Source: Chamaecrista fasciculata
Lineage: Eukaryota; Streptophyta; Magnoliopsida; Fabales; Fabaceae
Assembly (NCBI GenBank): GCA_003254925.1
Contig: QANZ01017317.1
Location: forward strand, 69,277-133,276
Reading direction: 5' to 3'
Length of the DNA stretch: 64,000 nucleotides
Part shown: positions 51,864 to 63,553 of the stretch, one piece after another
Layout: each line of letters begins with the position of its first letter
Position numbering within the stretch: position 1 is the first letter of the stretch
The notes under the pieces: model-generated
Database searches by the model: none
Told to the model about the DNA's origin: nothing
What the model saw: the letters and a program-made list of their open reading frames with translations, nothing else
Program-made: the position numbers and the translations under genes

Positions 51864-54800
51864 ATGGCAGCTCGTAGGCTTTCCTCTCTGCTTTCTCGTT
51901 CTCTATCTGCTTCTCTTCTTCACTCACCAGGTGACACACCCACTTCTTCTTCTTCTTCTTCTTGTTTTTGATTCATTTATAATCTTTTCATGGCTTTTCT
52001 GTATGTTTACCATGACAACTATGCTTTGCCTTTTCTTTCAACATAAGGGTAACATGATGAACTTTCTGGATTCCTCTCAATCTAATCCACAACATCAGAT
52101 TTTTTTTCTTCCCACATAACTTGACAAGTTTTGACTTTCTGGATACTATTCAAATTTCAAAACACTCTTTTCCTTTGTTTCCCAATTTCTGGTCCTGCTT
52201 GTATTTATTTATTCAGTCAAGTGATTAAAAACCATTCTATCATCAGAATCCAATCCTTCAATTCACTTCATAAAGTTAAAAACTTTCACATAAATTCTGT
52301 GCCCCAGGAAGAAACTATGGCCTGCAGAGAAACTTCATAAACAGATTCAGCACCGCAGCAGCAGTTGAAGAATTAATCTATCCCCAAGTTCCAATCAATT
52401 ACACACAGCATCTCATAAATGGTAAATTTGTGGATGCTGCATCAGGTATGTTTATCCCTTAATGCCTAGTATGAGATTTGAATAAAGCTCACTGCTTTTT
52501 TCCATTTTGTTCTGCTAATGAACCAACTATGAAGAACCCCACTGATGTACTTTCTAATTACAATCTTAGGGAAAACTTTTCCAGCATATGATCCACGCAC
52601 AGGAGAAGTGATTGCTCATGTTGCAGAAGGTGATTCCGAAGATATCAACCGTGCAGTTTCAGCAGCTCGCAAGGCCTTTGATGAAGGGCCTTGGCCAAAA
52701 ATGTCTGCTTATGTATGCACTAATATCTGGAATCATGTCATATGACTTAATGTGTGTGAGTGTTTTGTCAATTTTCTAATATTCTATAACACTTTCAGGA
52801 AAGAAGTCGGATATTGCTGAGATTTGCTGATTTGGTTGAGAAGCATAGCAACGAGCTTGCTGCTCTGGAGACATGGAACAATGGGAAGCCTTTTGAACAG
52901 TCTGCTACAGCTGAATTACCAATGTTTGTGCGTCTGTTTCACTACTATGCTGGTAGGAAGGAAGCATGAATAACAACACTATTAGAATGTTACATAATTA
53001 TAATTTATTTATTAGTCTTGTTATGTATAGTTTTAACATTGCTCTTCCAAAATGATTCTCAGGTTGGGCAGACAAAATCCATGGTCTAACTGTGCCTGCT
53101 GATGGAAACCACCATGTGCAAGTGTTGCATGAACCAATTGGCGTTGCAGGACAAATTATACCTTGGAACTTCCCTCTTCTCATGTTTGCTTGGAAAGTTG
53201 GACCAGCTTTAGCTACTGGAAACACCATTGTGCTCAAGACTGCAGAGCAGACTCCTCTGACTGCTCTCTATGTGGCAAAACTGTTGCAAGAGGTAGCCTC
53301 CTAAGCTATATGTATATATATTATATATATCTAAGACATCACATATATATCTTACACTGTATATTGATCACTATTAGGGTTTAACTAGTAATGTGGTTGG
53401 TTGATTATGGCAGGCTGGTCTTCCCCCAGGTGTTTTGAATGTGGTCTCAGGGTATGGTCCTACTGCTGGTGCAGCTCTTGCAGCTCACAATGATGTGGAT
53501 AAGGTATTTTCTGGAATAAACCATCTTAGATATCTTTGACATGGTACAGTGCAAGCTGGGGCCTATAGTTATGATTTTCTAAATAGATCAAAGGGTCATT
53601 TTGGTCCTAAATTTATGTCTTAATGTTCATTTTGGTCCTTTATGTTTCAAAATGTTCAATTGGTCTTAAATGTTAAAAAAATATTTTATTTTGATCCCAA
53701 AACTATTGAATTTAGTCATATTTCTTTCGTCTCTCATTTCAAATTCGAAGGACTTGTTAAGAGCAACTCATAGCTCTGAATTCATCACATTCGAACTTGA
53801 AACGAAAGGGATACGATTAATTTCGCTTGTTTGACAGTTAAATGAGCGGTCTACTTTCGGGACTGATTTGACATTGTTTGTTGACGACTCCAACTGGATA
53901 GAGAAATTACTCTTTGAGAACAATACTTGGCTTTGAACTCATTACATTCAAACTTAAAACGAGAGAAATATGATTAAATTCAAATTTAGGACCAAAATGA
54001 AACATCTTGCCAACATTTAAGACAAATTTAAACATTTTGAAACGTAAAGGATCAAAATAAATATTAAGACATACATTTAAGACCAAAATGACCTTTTTGA
54101 GCTTCTAAATATAGATGTGCAAGTACAACATCCATGGCTTGCTATCGAGGATGGTTCTTTCTTGAGCATAAGATGCTATGTTCAAATTTATCTGAAAATA
54201 GTAGTTAGTTATTACTGTCCAAGTACTGTCTTAAGAATAAAGGTCATAAAAATTCATCAATGGGAAAGGATGCACAATATCTACAAATTTCTTCTAAAAT
54301 TACAATTTAATCCCTCAATACAAAAAATATATTTTTTGGTCTCTGATTTTCTTACAAACCTTACAAATCAGAATGAAAAAGTATATTTGTAATATCTATA
54401 GATTAAATTACGTTTGATTATTGTAAAAGTGTAAAACTTTGAGTTAAGGGGTGTGATTGTGGGGTGGCAGATAGCATTCACGGGATCGACAGAGACAGGG
54501 AAAATCATTTTAGAGCTGGCAGCAAGAAGCAACCTGAAGCCAGTGACATTGGAGCTTGGAGGCAAATCACCGTTCATCATATTCGACGATGCCGATGTTG
54601 ACAAAGCCGTCGAACTCGCCCACTTCGCTTTGTTCTTCAACCAGGTCACTCTGCTCAACCCTCAATTCAACCATATCATATCATATATAAAGATTCCTCA
54701 ACTCAATGATGAATTAGTAGTAATTACGACAGGGGCAATGTTGCTGTGCTGGGTCTCGTACATTCGTGCACGAGCGAATCTACGAGGAGTTCGTTGAGAA

Positions 54801-55416
54801 AGCAAAGGCACGTGCTTTGAGGCGTGCTGTGGGAGACCCCTTCAAGAAAGGCATAGAACAGGGTCCTCAGATTGACACTGAACAATTCCACAAAGTTCTC
54901 AGATACATCCGATCTGGAATCGAAAGTAACGCCACTCTTGAATGTGGTGGTGACAGATTAGGCTCTAAAGGCTTCTTCGTGCAGCCCACTGTGTTCTCCA
55001 ATGTTCAGGACGACATGTTGATAGCCAAAGACGAAATCTTTGGCCCCGTTCAGTCCATCTTGAAATTCAAGTGAGTATACTATAGTGATCATATATATCC
55101 AGAATGGTAATGGTGAATTAATTAAATTGAAAAATGAAACAGGGAGATTGATGAGGTGATTCGGAGGGCGAATGCAACAACGTATGGTTTGGCTGCTGGA
55201 GTGTTCACCAAGAATGTGCACACTGCAAACAGAATGATGAGGGCGTTGAGAGCTGGAACTGTGTGGGTGAATTGCTTCGATGTGTTTGATGCTGCGATTC
55301 CGTTTGGAGGGTACAAGATGAGTGGAATTGGCAGAGAGAAAGGGATTTACAGTCTTTATAACTATTTGCAGGTCAAAGCTGTCGTTTCTCCTTTGACCAA
55401 TCCTGCTTGGATCTAA
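51864..55416 (+). CDS. ALDH2B: Mitochondrial aldehyde dehydrogenase, ALDH2B type, 9 exons
   Basis: NAD-dependent enzyme that oxidises acetaldehyde and other aldehydes to acids in mitochondria; plant members include the maize fertility restorer RF2A. Exons 51864-51930, 52308-52445, 52570-52712, 52799-52952, 53063-53292, 53414-53503, 54471-54644, 54733-55070 and 55143-55416 join in frame to 535 residues (Arabidopsis ALDH2B4 is about 538). A basic, Ser/Leu-rich start ([20 protein letters not shown]) is a mitochondrial presequence. The NAD site [11 protein letters not shown], the general-base Glu in LELGGKSP (about residue 301) and the Cys triplet GQCCCAGSR (catalytic Cys about 336) are intact, as is [14 protein letters not shown] near the end. 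Intron 6 (967 bp) contains a family A foldback element. Exon 8 has a displaced copy at 63554-63856. Confidence 0.96.
53590..54097. mobile_element. Foldback element, family A (copy 2), inside ALDH intron 6
   Basis: Ends AAAGGGTCATTTTGGTCC and AGACCAAAATGACCTTT are inverted. The left arm has 31-nt units starting CATTTTGGTCCT. The unpaired interior (53745-53950) is shared in diverged form with the elements at 9335-10137 and 61116-61636. It does not touch the splice sites. Confidence 0.75.
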
Positions 55417-55639
55417 TCATCTTATCATCCGTTTCCAATTCTCTGCATGCCTTTTAATTTGTTACTTTCTTCCTGTTTTCGATTATTCTATCAATGTTGT
55501 AATCAATTTATCATCTACCTAGTGTGTTGCCATTTGAGAGTGAGACACGACTTGTATTTAGGGTTTGAACCCCGTCTGCCACTTTCTGGCCAAAAGTAAA
55601 TAATTCTATCTTGTATATTTCTATTGACAGTTTAAAATA
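55417..55639. other. ALDH 3' region
   Basis: Probable 3' untranslated region and downstream flank of ALDH. Nothing else is recognised. Confidence 0.5.
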
Positions 55640-55990
55640 AAAGGCTAAAATGTAAATTTAGTCCATATTTTTTGTTCAATTTATAATTAGATTCTAGATA
55701 TTTTTTTGTTGTTGTACTTTTGGTCTTATATCTTTGGTCAAGTCTTAATTTGATTTCATATTTTTTTTTATTATAAATTTTGCCCTGTGTCTATGGAATG
55801 GATGAAATATTTTGTAAACATATAGAATTAATTTTCTAGTCTAACCAAAAGATATAAGACTAAAAATTATATGAAATTAAATTGGAACCTTCTCCAAAGA
55901 TATGAGATGAAAAGTATAACAAAAAATTATACAGAACTAAATTGAAAATTAAACAAAAAATATGGGATTAAATTTGTATTTTGACAAAAA
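55640..55990. mobile_element. Foldback element, diverged
   Basis: The left side AAATGTAAATTTAGTCCATA, with TTTTTTGTTCAATTTATAA, is complementary to the right side TTAAACAAAAAATATGGG followed by ATTAAATTTGTATTTTG. Units of about 30 nt carrying TTTGGTCTTATAT occur in the arms. Boundaries approximate. Confidence 0.5.
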
Positions 55991-56500
55991 AAAAAGGGAT
56001 AACGTTTACTGATTAAATAAATTTTGAATAAAAATCTGGGAATGAAGAAAGTGACATGAGATAATTCATAAAGAGCAAATAATGATGATTTTTTGTATGA
56101 ATATCTTTAGTCTTTAGAAAACTAATTGTTTGTGCATGGCTCTCGCTTTCACTGAAGGTCAGGTTAGAGATTAGATTTGTTAGATAATCTATTACATTAT
56201 AGATCCGATCCTTGTAATGGACAGTGATAACACTACTATTAGTCGTGAAGTGGTTGGTCCACGTCAACCTCATTTTACTTCCTTCCTTCTACGTCGTAAT
56301 CCTCATGACAATAGCAGCCATTTCATGAATAAACATTATTTAATTACTCTCAAATCTTTAAATTATGGGAAAAAGCCAAAAAAAGTTTGTATCAATATAT
56401 ATATAGTACTTACTTACAAACAGAAAACAAGCCCATCCATTGCACCCGTGGCCTCGTCCTTTGAAACAATGCCGACATCATAAAATAGAAATAGAAATAC
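55991..56500. other. Intergenic, no gene seen
   Basis: AT-rich sequence. Short frames on both strands (56013-56273, 56217-56483) show no family resemblance. Confidence 0.4.
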
Positions 56501-56577
56501 ATCTCACGTAATTATAAAAGTTCACTAATCCCGTTCGTGTCTCCTTCCCTGAAACACACGTCACACGCTGATTCGTC

Positions 56578-56828
56578 CACGTGTCGTGGTCGGTTCTTGG
56601 GACCCAGAACGATCACTTCAGAATTAAGAATCCAGAGCTTAGATCCATACTCCGTACGAGCCGACTCTAAATCTAAAAAACTCAAAAAAGTCCAAAGGGA
56701 TTCCTGTAGGAAAGAAAGAATGCATGTCATCATTCTACACCAACCCACTCCGTCCACGTGTGATCTGCCACGTGCCAAATTTTAATGCCGGAATCAAGCT
56801 TGTCCGAGTCAACTCTCTGCCACGTGTC
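56578..56828 (+). promoter_or_regulatory. G-box/ABRE cluster upstream of the U-box gene
   Basis: CACGTG cores occur at 56578-56583, 56755-56760, 56769-56774 and 56821-56826. The first and last read CACGTGTC, the ABA-response consensus. All lie 150-400 bp before the start codon of the PUB18/19-like gene. ABA or stress induction is inferred from these sites and from what is known of PUB18 and PUB19. Confidence 0.7.
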
Positions 56829-56978
56829 CCCAAGATTTTTTATCCAGTAAAAATGTAAGTAAAACCACTCTTTGCTAGTTTCTATAATTGGGACAACGAA
56901 ATAATCCTAATCCTATACCCTTCTTGCATGCCTCCCCTCTTGTCTCTTTCTTAATAATTCCTCATCTTCTCTTCTTCA

Positions 56979-59093
56979 ATGATTCATAATAATACACCCA
57001 ATAATGAATCCGGCCGCCGTATTCTGTCGTCTCCGGCGGTGCACCCTTGCGAAGGCATATCTCCGGCGACGCTCCTCGCTTCTTTAATCTCTCTCTCTCA
57101 GGCCATATGCTCCTTCCGATCAAGATTCTTCCCAACTCAACGACGAAACTCGAGGGAAATCATTCGCCAAATCACCATCATCCTTCTCTTCCTCGAGGAA
57201 ATCAACGACCTTACTGTTTCCATAAGAGACTCCCTCACTCTCTGCTTCTCGGAACTCCATCTCACTCTTCAAAAAATCCACTTTTTACTATCGGATTGTA
57301 CTCGGGAAGGTTCTCGCCTATGGATTCTCATGAAATCCGAACTCGTAGCCTCTCATTTTCGTTCTCTCACTCGCTCTCTCGCCACTGCTCTTGACGTTCT
57401 TCCTCTGAATCAAATCGAGATTTGCGATGAAGTTAAGGAAGTTATGGAGTTAGTCTCCAAGCAAGCTCGGAAATCCAAGATGGAGTTAGAGCCACACGAT
57501 GAACTCGCCACCAAACGCGTTAATTCTGTTCTACTCTGTTTCGAGAGAGGAATCGACCCTAACTTGAATTCCATAAAACGAATCCTTGACTACTTAGAAA
57601 TCAAGAACTGGAATTACTGCAACAAGGAGATCAAATTCTTGGAAGAAGAAATTATCTTCAACGACGAGAGGGAGGTTTCGTTGTTAAGCAGTTTACTCGG
57701 GTTCTTATGCTACTGCCGTGTGGTAATATTCGAAACTCTGGATTTCCAAGACGCCGCCGACGCCGCCGCCACTCCGCCGGAGATGATCAACTGCATAAAC
57801 CCAGAAGATTTCCGGTGTCCGATTTCGTTAGAACTAATGACGGATCCTGTTACTATGTCCACGGGTCACACATACGATCGAGCTTCTATCCAAAAATGGC
57901 TTAAAGCTGGAAACAGAACATGCCCGAAAACAGGGGAGAAACTCACCAACACAGAGCTCGTCCCAAACGCAACCCTTAAAAACCTAATCCGACAATTCTG
58001 CGCCGACACCGGCGTCTCCGTCGCCAAGTTTAGCCACCGGAGTCGCGACATAACCAGAACCGCCGTCGCCGGAAGCACAGCATCAGCCCACGCCGTTCAA
58101 TTCCTCTCATGGTTCCTTGCTCGGAGATTAGTGTTCGGCACAAACGAGCAGAAAAATAAAGCAGCTTACGAGATTCGTTTGCTTGCAAGGTCCAATATTT
58201 TTAACAGAGCTTGCTTGATCCAAGTCGGAACTGTAACCCCACTTTTGAATCTGTTAGAAACAACGAACGAAGATGATGATAAGTCCACGCAAGAGAACGC
58301 AATCTCCGCTATTCTTAAGCTCGCGAAGCACATCGATGGACAAGAAGCGATCATGGAGAATGGTGGCCTTATACCCATCATCACGATTCTTAAAAAAGGA
58401 GTAAGCATAGAAGCTCGACAAATCGCAGCCGCTACAATTTTCTACCTTTCCTCAACAGAACAACACAGAAAAACAATAGGGCAAAACCCAGACGCGATTC
58501 CTGGTTTAGTACAACTCATGAAGGAAGGAAGGACAAGTTTTGGGATAAAGAATGCAGTGGTTGCCATTTTCGGACTCCTATTACTTCCTCAGAATCATCG
58601 AAAAGTAATAGAAGCCAAGGCGATTCCTGCATTGCTTCGTATCTTATCCAACGCATCGCAAAACCAAAAACCAGAGCTTTTAACGGATTGTTTGGCGGTT
58701 CTTGCGGCTTTGGTGGAGAATGTGGAGGGAGCGAATGCTATTATGGTTTCATCATCGCAAGAAGAAGAAGGATTAGGAGGGTCTTGTTTGGGTATAATCA
58801 GTGGGATGATGTTGCGTTATTCATCATCAACGACGTGTCGTGTGGGGAAAGAACATTGTGTGTCAATTCTGGTGTCGTTGTGCGTGAATGTAGGAGACGA
58901 AGTGGTGAGTGATTTGGCGAAGGATTCTTCGGTGATGCCTTGCCTTTACTCAATTCTCACCGATGGGACTCCTCATGCGGCGAAGAAAGCGCGTTCACTC
59001 ATCAAAATGGTTCAGGAATTCAACGAAAACAGAGCTCCTCGCTGGCTTGGTAATTCATCTGTCGCACCCGAATCATCCCTTCGCGTTCGATGA
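56979..59093 (+). CDS. PUB19: U-box E3 ubiquitin ligase with ARM repeats, PUB18/19-like, intronless
   Basis: E3 ligase that accepts ubiquitin from an E2 through its U-box and marks targets for degradation; Arabidopsis PUB18 and PUB19 act in ABA and drought responses. A single exon encodes 704 residues, close to the roughly 695 of those proteins. The N-terminal half (to about 265) is the helical UND region with Leu-rich stretches. The U-box spans about 277-350 (EDFRCPISLELMTDPVTMST, then GHTYDRASIQKW and NRTCPKTGEKL). ARM repeats fill about 385-690 (ENAISAILKLAKH, IAAATIFYLSS, KNAVVAIFGLLLLP). The absence of introns fits this subclade. The nearest ATG is at 56979, preceded by a CTTCTT leader. 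Whether it is PUB18 or PUB19 is not settled. Confidence 0.93.
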   Translation: MIHNNTPNNESGRRILSSPAVHPCEGISPATLLASLISLSQAICSFRSRFFPTQRRNSREIIRQITIILLFLEEINDLTVSIRDSLTLCFSELHLTLQKIHFLLSDCTREGSRLWILMKSELVASHFRSLTRSLATALDVLPLNQIEICDEVKEVMELVSKQARKSKMELEPHDELATKRVNSVLLCFERGIDPNLNSIKRILDYLEIKNWNYCNKEIKFLEEEIIFNDEREVSLLSSLLGFLCYCRVVIFETLDFQDAADAAATPPEMINCINPEDFRCPISLELMTDPVTMSTGHTYDRASIQKWLKAGNRTCPKTGEKLTNTELVPNATLKNLIRQFCADTGVSVAKFSHRSRDITRTAVAGSTASAHAVQFLSWFLARRLVFGTNEQKNKAAYEIRLLARSNIFNRACLIQVGTVTPLLNLLETTNEDDDKSTQENAISAILKLAKHIDGQEAIMENGGLIPIITILKKGVSIEARQIAAATIFYLSSTEQHRKTIGQNPDAIPGLVQLMKEGRTSFGIKNAVVAIFGLLLLPQNHRKVIEAKAIPALLRILSNASQNQKPELLTDCLAVLAALVENVEGANAIMVSSSQEEEGLGGSCLGIISGMMLRYSSSTTCRVGKEHCVSILVSLCVNVGDEVVSDLAKDSSVMPCLYSILTDGTPHAAKKARSLIKMVQEFNENRAPRWLGNSSVAPESSLRVR

Positions 59094-60000
59094 TATATAT
59101 ATATGCTGTATTGATTTGATTTGATTATATATATATACACACATACATATATACAAGATATACAGCCTCTTTCTGTAAATATTTACGAGATTACTGACTA
59201 TATAAATGTATTAAGTATATAAAGCTGATTATGATTGTGAATATAGTTAATTTAATTTCCTCTATAGTTTTGGAATTAGTTACTTTGAGGTTACCGAGAT
59301 AACATGGAGGAATGATCAATTGGTGGTTTCAAAAATCTGAGACCTTCGGAAACAGGATAAACATTATCTCATTACACAAGATATACAGTAGTATTCATTT
59401 ACTGGAAATTTTGAGAAAGAAGGTTTCTTACATCACCACTTCTTAGGTCATAAGGAAAGTGCTGCCTTCCCTAACAAGTGATCTTCTACAATTTTGTCTT
59501 AATTAAATGATTTTCTTGTTTTACTTATTGTGTTTTAAATTTCTAAAGCAATTCTTTCTTGTTAATTTTACAGCACCAATCAGGCCCAAAAAAAAAATTT
59601 CACGGCACCAAGAAACAACAGTTACTTAAGAATTTTATTATTATTTTTGCTTCAATTTTAAGTAGGTTCTATATGTGAGTGCAAATAATAATAAAATTGA
59701 ACCGGTTCATTATAGACCGGTTCATCTGCACTCAGAACATCCTTTAAAGTCCTCTCCACTTGGACGTTGGACGTCTGAGAAAAATGTAGGAGTGAGTGCG
59801 GGCTGGATTGGGGTGGGCTGAGGGGTTTGCGGGTTGGGTTGAGTTTTGTATTTTTTAAAATTTAACCCGAATCAACCTAACCCGTAAAAATGCGGGTTGA
59901 GTTGGGTTGAACCTGTGGATTGAATATTTTTTTCCACAACAAAATAACATTCTTTTTCAACTTCTTAGGCAGAGTACATTGTATATAATATAACGTAAAC
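59094..60000. other. PUB 3' region and intergenic
   Basis: (AT)n and TATACA repeats just after the stop codon are probably in the 3' untranslated region. 59800-59930 is a GGGTTGGGTTGAG / CAACCTAACCCG inverted repeat of a type common in plant genomes. No gene recognised. Confidence 0.45.
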
Positions 60001-60192
60001 TAATAATTTGGTCCCAGAAAGATTGAAATATACAACTTAGTCCTCGAAAGATCAAAATGGTATACTTTTTAGTCTCTGAAAGATTAAAACGGTATATTAT
60101 TTAATCCATAAAAAGGACTGATTAGTATACCATTTTGATCTTTCAGGGACTAAATTATACATTTCAATATTTCAAGGACCGAGTTGTTAGCT
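60001..60192. mobile_element. Short foldback element with GTCCTCGAAAGATC units
   Basis: The left end TAATAATTTGGTCCCAGAAA pairs with the right end TTCAAGGACCGAGTTGTTA. The left arm has three units of about 32 nt (CAGAAAGATTGAAATATACA, CGAAAGATCAAAATGGTATA, TGAAAGATTAAAACGGTATA); the right arm is complementary. About 190 bp, no coding capacity. Confidence 0.7.
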
Positions 60193-60226
60193 CAGTGATA
60201 GAAAAAGACATCAAAGAGGAGGGACC

Positions 60227-60420
60227 TGGATCTTCTACATTTTGCTCTCTGCATTTTTTGTGCATTTTAGAGAGATGTAGGAAGAGGTAGAGAGAGAAAA
60301 TGTGAGTCCCACATATTTATTATTTTGTGGGATCCATATTTTCTTTCTCTACCTCTTCCTATATCTCTCTAAAATACACAAAAAAGAATATAGAAAATAA
60401 GAATAGAGAGGATCCATTTC
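60227..60420. mobile_element. MITE related to the element at 28619
   Basis: Ends GACCTGGATCTTCTACATTT and AGAGAGGATCCATTTC are inverted and resemble the Mutator-like ends at 28619-28800. The interior AGAGAGATGTAGGAAGAGG pairs with CCTCTTCCTATATCTCTCT. A target duplication is at best imperfect (TCAAAGAGG against TCATAAGGC). Confidence 0.55.
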
Positions 60421-61115
60421 TCATAAGGCAAAATAAGAGAAGGGAGGTTATGTTCTCCTCTTACATTTTTTATCTTTCAACTTCTTAAACAAGAGAATTA
60501 AGTCCCAACTCCCAATCATCCCTTTTCCTCTTTGAAGTATGCCACTAGTATGAATACGAGACACAATAAGGATATAGACACACAAACATGCTAAACTTTT
60601 AAAATTATTTGGCACGATGCGATATATATTTATATATAAAAATAATTCAAAATCTATCAATTTTGATAAAAAAATTTAATAATTATAATATATATTTATT
60701 ATATATGTCATATGTGTCATTATTTGTTATTGTTATCATGTTAAAGTCATAAAATTAATTTTATATTATTAAAGTTATGAATATACATCGTATGAATGAG
60801 TGTCAGACGCGGACAAATTTGCAACAAAGTAACACGCCTTCAAAATGAAATGTTCATACTTCATACCCCATTCCCTTCCACTCTCTTCTTTTCTTTAATC
60901 TAATCCAAATATACGTTAAGTATATTAAATATTTTAAAATTAATAAAAAAAAATCTAGAACATTTTTTTAATAAAATGAATATTTGTTTATTAGTAATTT
61001 AGCACCCTAACTAAATGTACAAGTAAAACAAAAACCTCTAAAATAAATGTCACTTACAGTCTAAACTATTTTGTGTAAAAAAAAACAGTCTAAACTATTT
61101 ATTTATTTTATTGGT
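60421..61115. other. AT-rich intergenic, no gene seen
   Basis: No recognisable gene. A short direct repeat (ACAGTCTAAACTATTT, twice, 61055-61100) lies just before the next element. Confidence 0.45.
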
Positions 61116-61636
61116 TAAAGGATCAATTTGGTCCTAAATATATGCCTTAATGTTTATTTTGGTCCATTATGTTTCAAAATGTTCAAATTGGTTCTAAATA
61201 TTGACAAAATGTTTCATTTTAGTCCCAAACTATTGAATATGACTCATTTCAAGTTCAAACGAGACAAGTTTAGAGCTACGTATTGTTCTCAAATAGTACT
61301 TTTTCTATCCAGTTGAGGTTGTTAGCAAAGAAGGTCAAATCAGTTCTAAAAATAGATCACTCGTTTCATGGTCAAATAAGAAAAGTTGATTATATTTCTC
61401 TCGTTTTAAATTCAAATGCGATGAATTTAGAGCTACGAGTTTTTCTTATCAAGTCCTTTGAACGAGATAAATATGATCAAATTCAATAGTTTGGGACCAA
61501 AATTAAACATTTTACTAACATTTAGGACCAAAATAAAACATTCTGCCAACATTTAAGACCAATTTAAACATTTTGAAACATAATGGACCAAAATTAACAT
61601 TAGTGCATACATTTAGGACCAAAATAAACCTTTGAC
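61116..61636. mobile_element. Foldback element, family A (copy 3)
   Basis: Ends AAAGGATCAATTTGGTCC and GGACCAAAATAAACCTTTG are inverted. The order of units (ATGCCTTAATGTTTATTTTG, CATTATGTTTCAAAATGTTC) matches the ALDH intron element at 53590. The interior (61255-61480) shares the phrase around AGAGCTACG / ATAGCTCTG in diverged, partly inverted form. It ends about 300 bp before the DSS1 start codon. Confidence 0.75.
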
Positions 61637-61938
61637 CTATTTTATTTTATCTCCTTCGAACCTTAAAACGACGCCGTGTTCGTCCTGTTTAGAAAGAAAT
61701 CCCCCTTTTAAAGAGTGCATTATTGCTTAGGGCACCGGGACATTCTGGGTTCATCTTCCGGAAACGTCTATTGAATCAGTGTTTGAAGTGTCGTGTAAGG
61801 TAAATCATCAATTAGCCTGGTGTTAGTATCGTTCTTCTGCTTAATTTTTGTGAATCACTAGTGTTTACTCTCTCTACATTCTTTGTTCTTTCTCTTTTTC
61901 AACTCTAGGGTTTTCGCTCTTCAGGTTTTGCTTTGACT
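61637..61938 (+). promoter_or_regulatory. DSS1 promoter and leader
   Basis: Upstream of the DSS1 start. It contains AAAACGACGCCGTG (61664) and a CTCTCTACATTCTTTG leader-like stretch. A GTAAG at 61798 and a CTTCAG at 61923 could bound a leader intron. Confidence 0.4.
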
Positions 61939-63172
61939 ATGGCCACCGAACCCAAGCCACCTACCGAGGACATCAAGATTGATCTCTTCGAAGACGATGA
62001 TGAATTCGAAGAGTTTGAAATCAATGAAGGTGATTCTTGATCATCTACTTCCTAATTTAGTTTCACATTTTTTCCCGTTTATTTTAGTTTTCTGGGGGTC
62101 AATCAGATTAGTTTTGCGAATGAGCATCTCTATTTTTCACTTATTGATTCAATTTTATATTTAATTGCCTTCCTTGTCCTGTTTGCCCATTAAAACCCTA
62201 GATAACATCTATTGCTGGTCATTCTCATATTAGAATTCTATAGTTTCATCGTTGATTAATAGGGGTTTTGGAAGTTCTCTCCCTAGCAATATCGTGTGTC
62301 ATTAACCCGGCAGGTGAAATTTTCTTTAGCGACCTGCTTTCACTTTCAAACTATTTCAATGTGAATATCCCCTTCTCTTATTGGTTGATGTACATTCTAA
62401 TCAAGTTAATCACGTTGTCTTATGTCTTTCACCAGTCATGTATGATGCTAGGTAAATAACTAAATATAGTTCCTCATAGTCTTTGCTTCTGTCACTTTTA
62501 AGTTAAAAGTATGTTGGGGAACAAATGATAGGAATCTGCAATTGGCCCGCTTATTTTAACTGATAATAGAAGTATCTGAAAATTTCTGGGATATTCAAGG
62601 CAAAAGTAGTAATTTCGTCTCCAAATTTTACACCAACGGTCAATTTTGTCTCTTATATTTTTTTACTATCAATTTCGTCCCTAATGTTTTACATTTTGGG
62701 TAATTTTATCCTTTGCTCTTACTTTTGCCAATTATTAACAATAAAATCTATGTGACTAATGATATGTAATGTAAAATTGATAGAAAAGAAAACTCAAATC
62801 TTAACTTAGTTGAAGGATAAAATTGACCAAAATGTAAAACATTGGGGATGAAATTGACAGATAAAAAGATTAAGGACGAAATTGACAGTTGGTGTAAAGT
62901 TTGGAGACAAAATTTAGTGTTTTTGCCAAAATAAAATGATTTGTTTTGGGACTAAAAAACTGGACTGAGTACTTTTGCTCTTGTGCTGACACTATGTTTC
63001 TTCCTGGTTCTTTTGTGCTCTACTGTTGATATGACATACAGAGTGGGATGACAAGGAGGAAGGGAAAGAAGTGACGCAACAGTGGGAAGATGATTGGGAT
63101 GACGATGATGTTAGTGATGATTTCTCTCTTCAGTTAAGGAGGGAGCTTGAAAGCAATGCTGAAAAGAAGTAA
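61939..63172 (+). CDS. DSS1: DSS1/SEM1 (26S proteasome lid subunit, BRCA2-associated), 2 exons
   Basis: Small acidic protein of the proteasome lid that also binds BRCA2 in homologous recombination. Exons 61939-62029 and 63042-63172 join in frame to 73 residues, the normal length for plant DSS1. The sequence starts MATEPKPPTEDIKIDLFEDD and has the two hallmark acidic-aromatic blocks (DDDEFEEFEINE and QQWEDDWDDDDVSDDF), then a basic helix (LQLRRELESNAEKK). The 1-kb intron contains a foldback element at 62599-62927. The frame 61979-62164 is an unspliced shadow. Confidence 0.95.
62599..62927. mobile_element. Foldback element in DSS1 intron 1
   Basis: Ends GGCAAAAGTAGTAATTTCGT and ACAAAATTTAGTGTTTTTGCC are inverted. 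Left-arm units of 29-31 nt begin TTTCGTC(T/C)CC or TTTTGTCTC; the right arm has GGATGAAATTGACAG and GGACGAAATTGACAG. No coding capacity and no overlap with splice sites. Confidence 0.75.
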
Positions 63173-63553
63173 ATCATCTGCTACTTATGGTGCCTTGATG
63201 TTTCTATGCCTGATGCATTATGATCTGCTTATTTGAGCTCGAGATGTTTTACCTTAGATTCGTTGTAGTTTTCATTTGCACTATGCATGAACACTACTAC
63301 GCCTAGGCATAAGGTGTAAGATCTGAACATGAAGACATTATCATAATATCATTCTGTTCTTTTGAAAAAGAACATCTACCCAGAAGATGTTGGATGTTTG
63401 TACTTGACAGTCTATAAATTTGGCCTTGCTACTTCAAAATATTCTGGCTTTATTGTATTATTATTATTTGCTTTCTTTATAAAGACTAGGTAGATGATTA
63501 ATTGATTGCAACATTGATAGAATAACCATAACAATAAAGGAGCTAGCACTGAC
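63173..63553. other. DSS1 3' region
   Basis: Probable 3' untranslated region of DSS1 and short spacer. No gene recognised. Confidence 0.5.

Noticed and set aside
57047..58912. Other open frames inside the U-box gene on both strands
   Set aside because: Shadow frames of a GC-richer intronless coding sequence.
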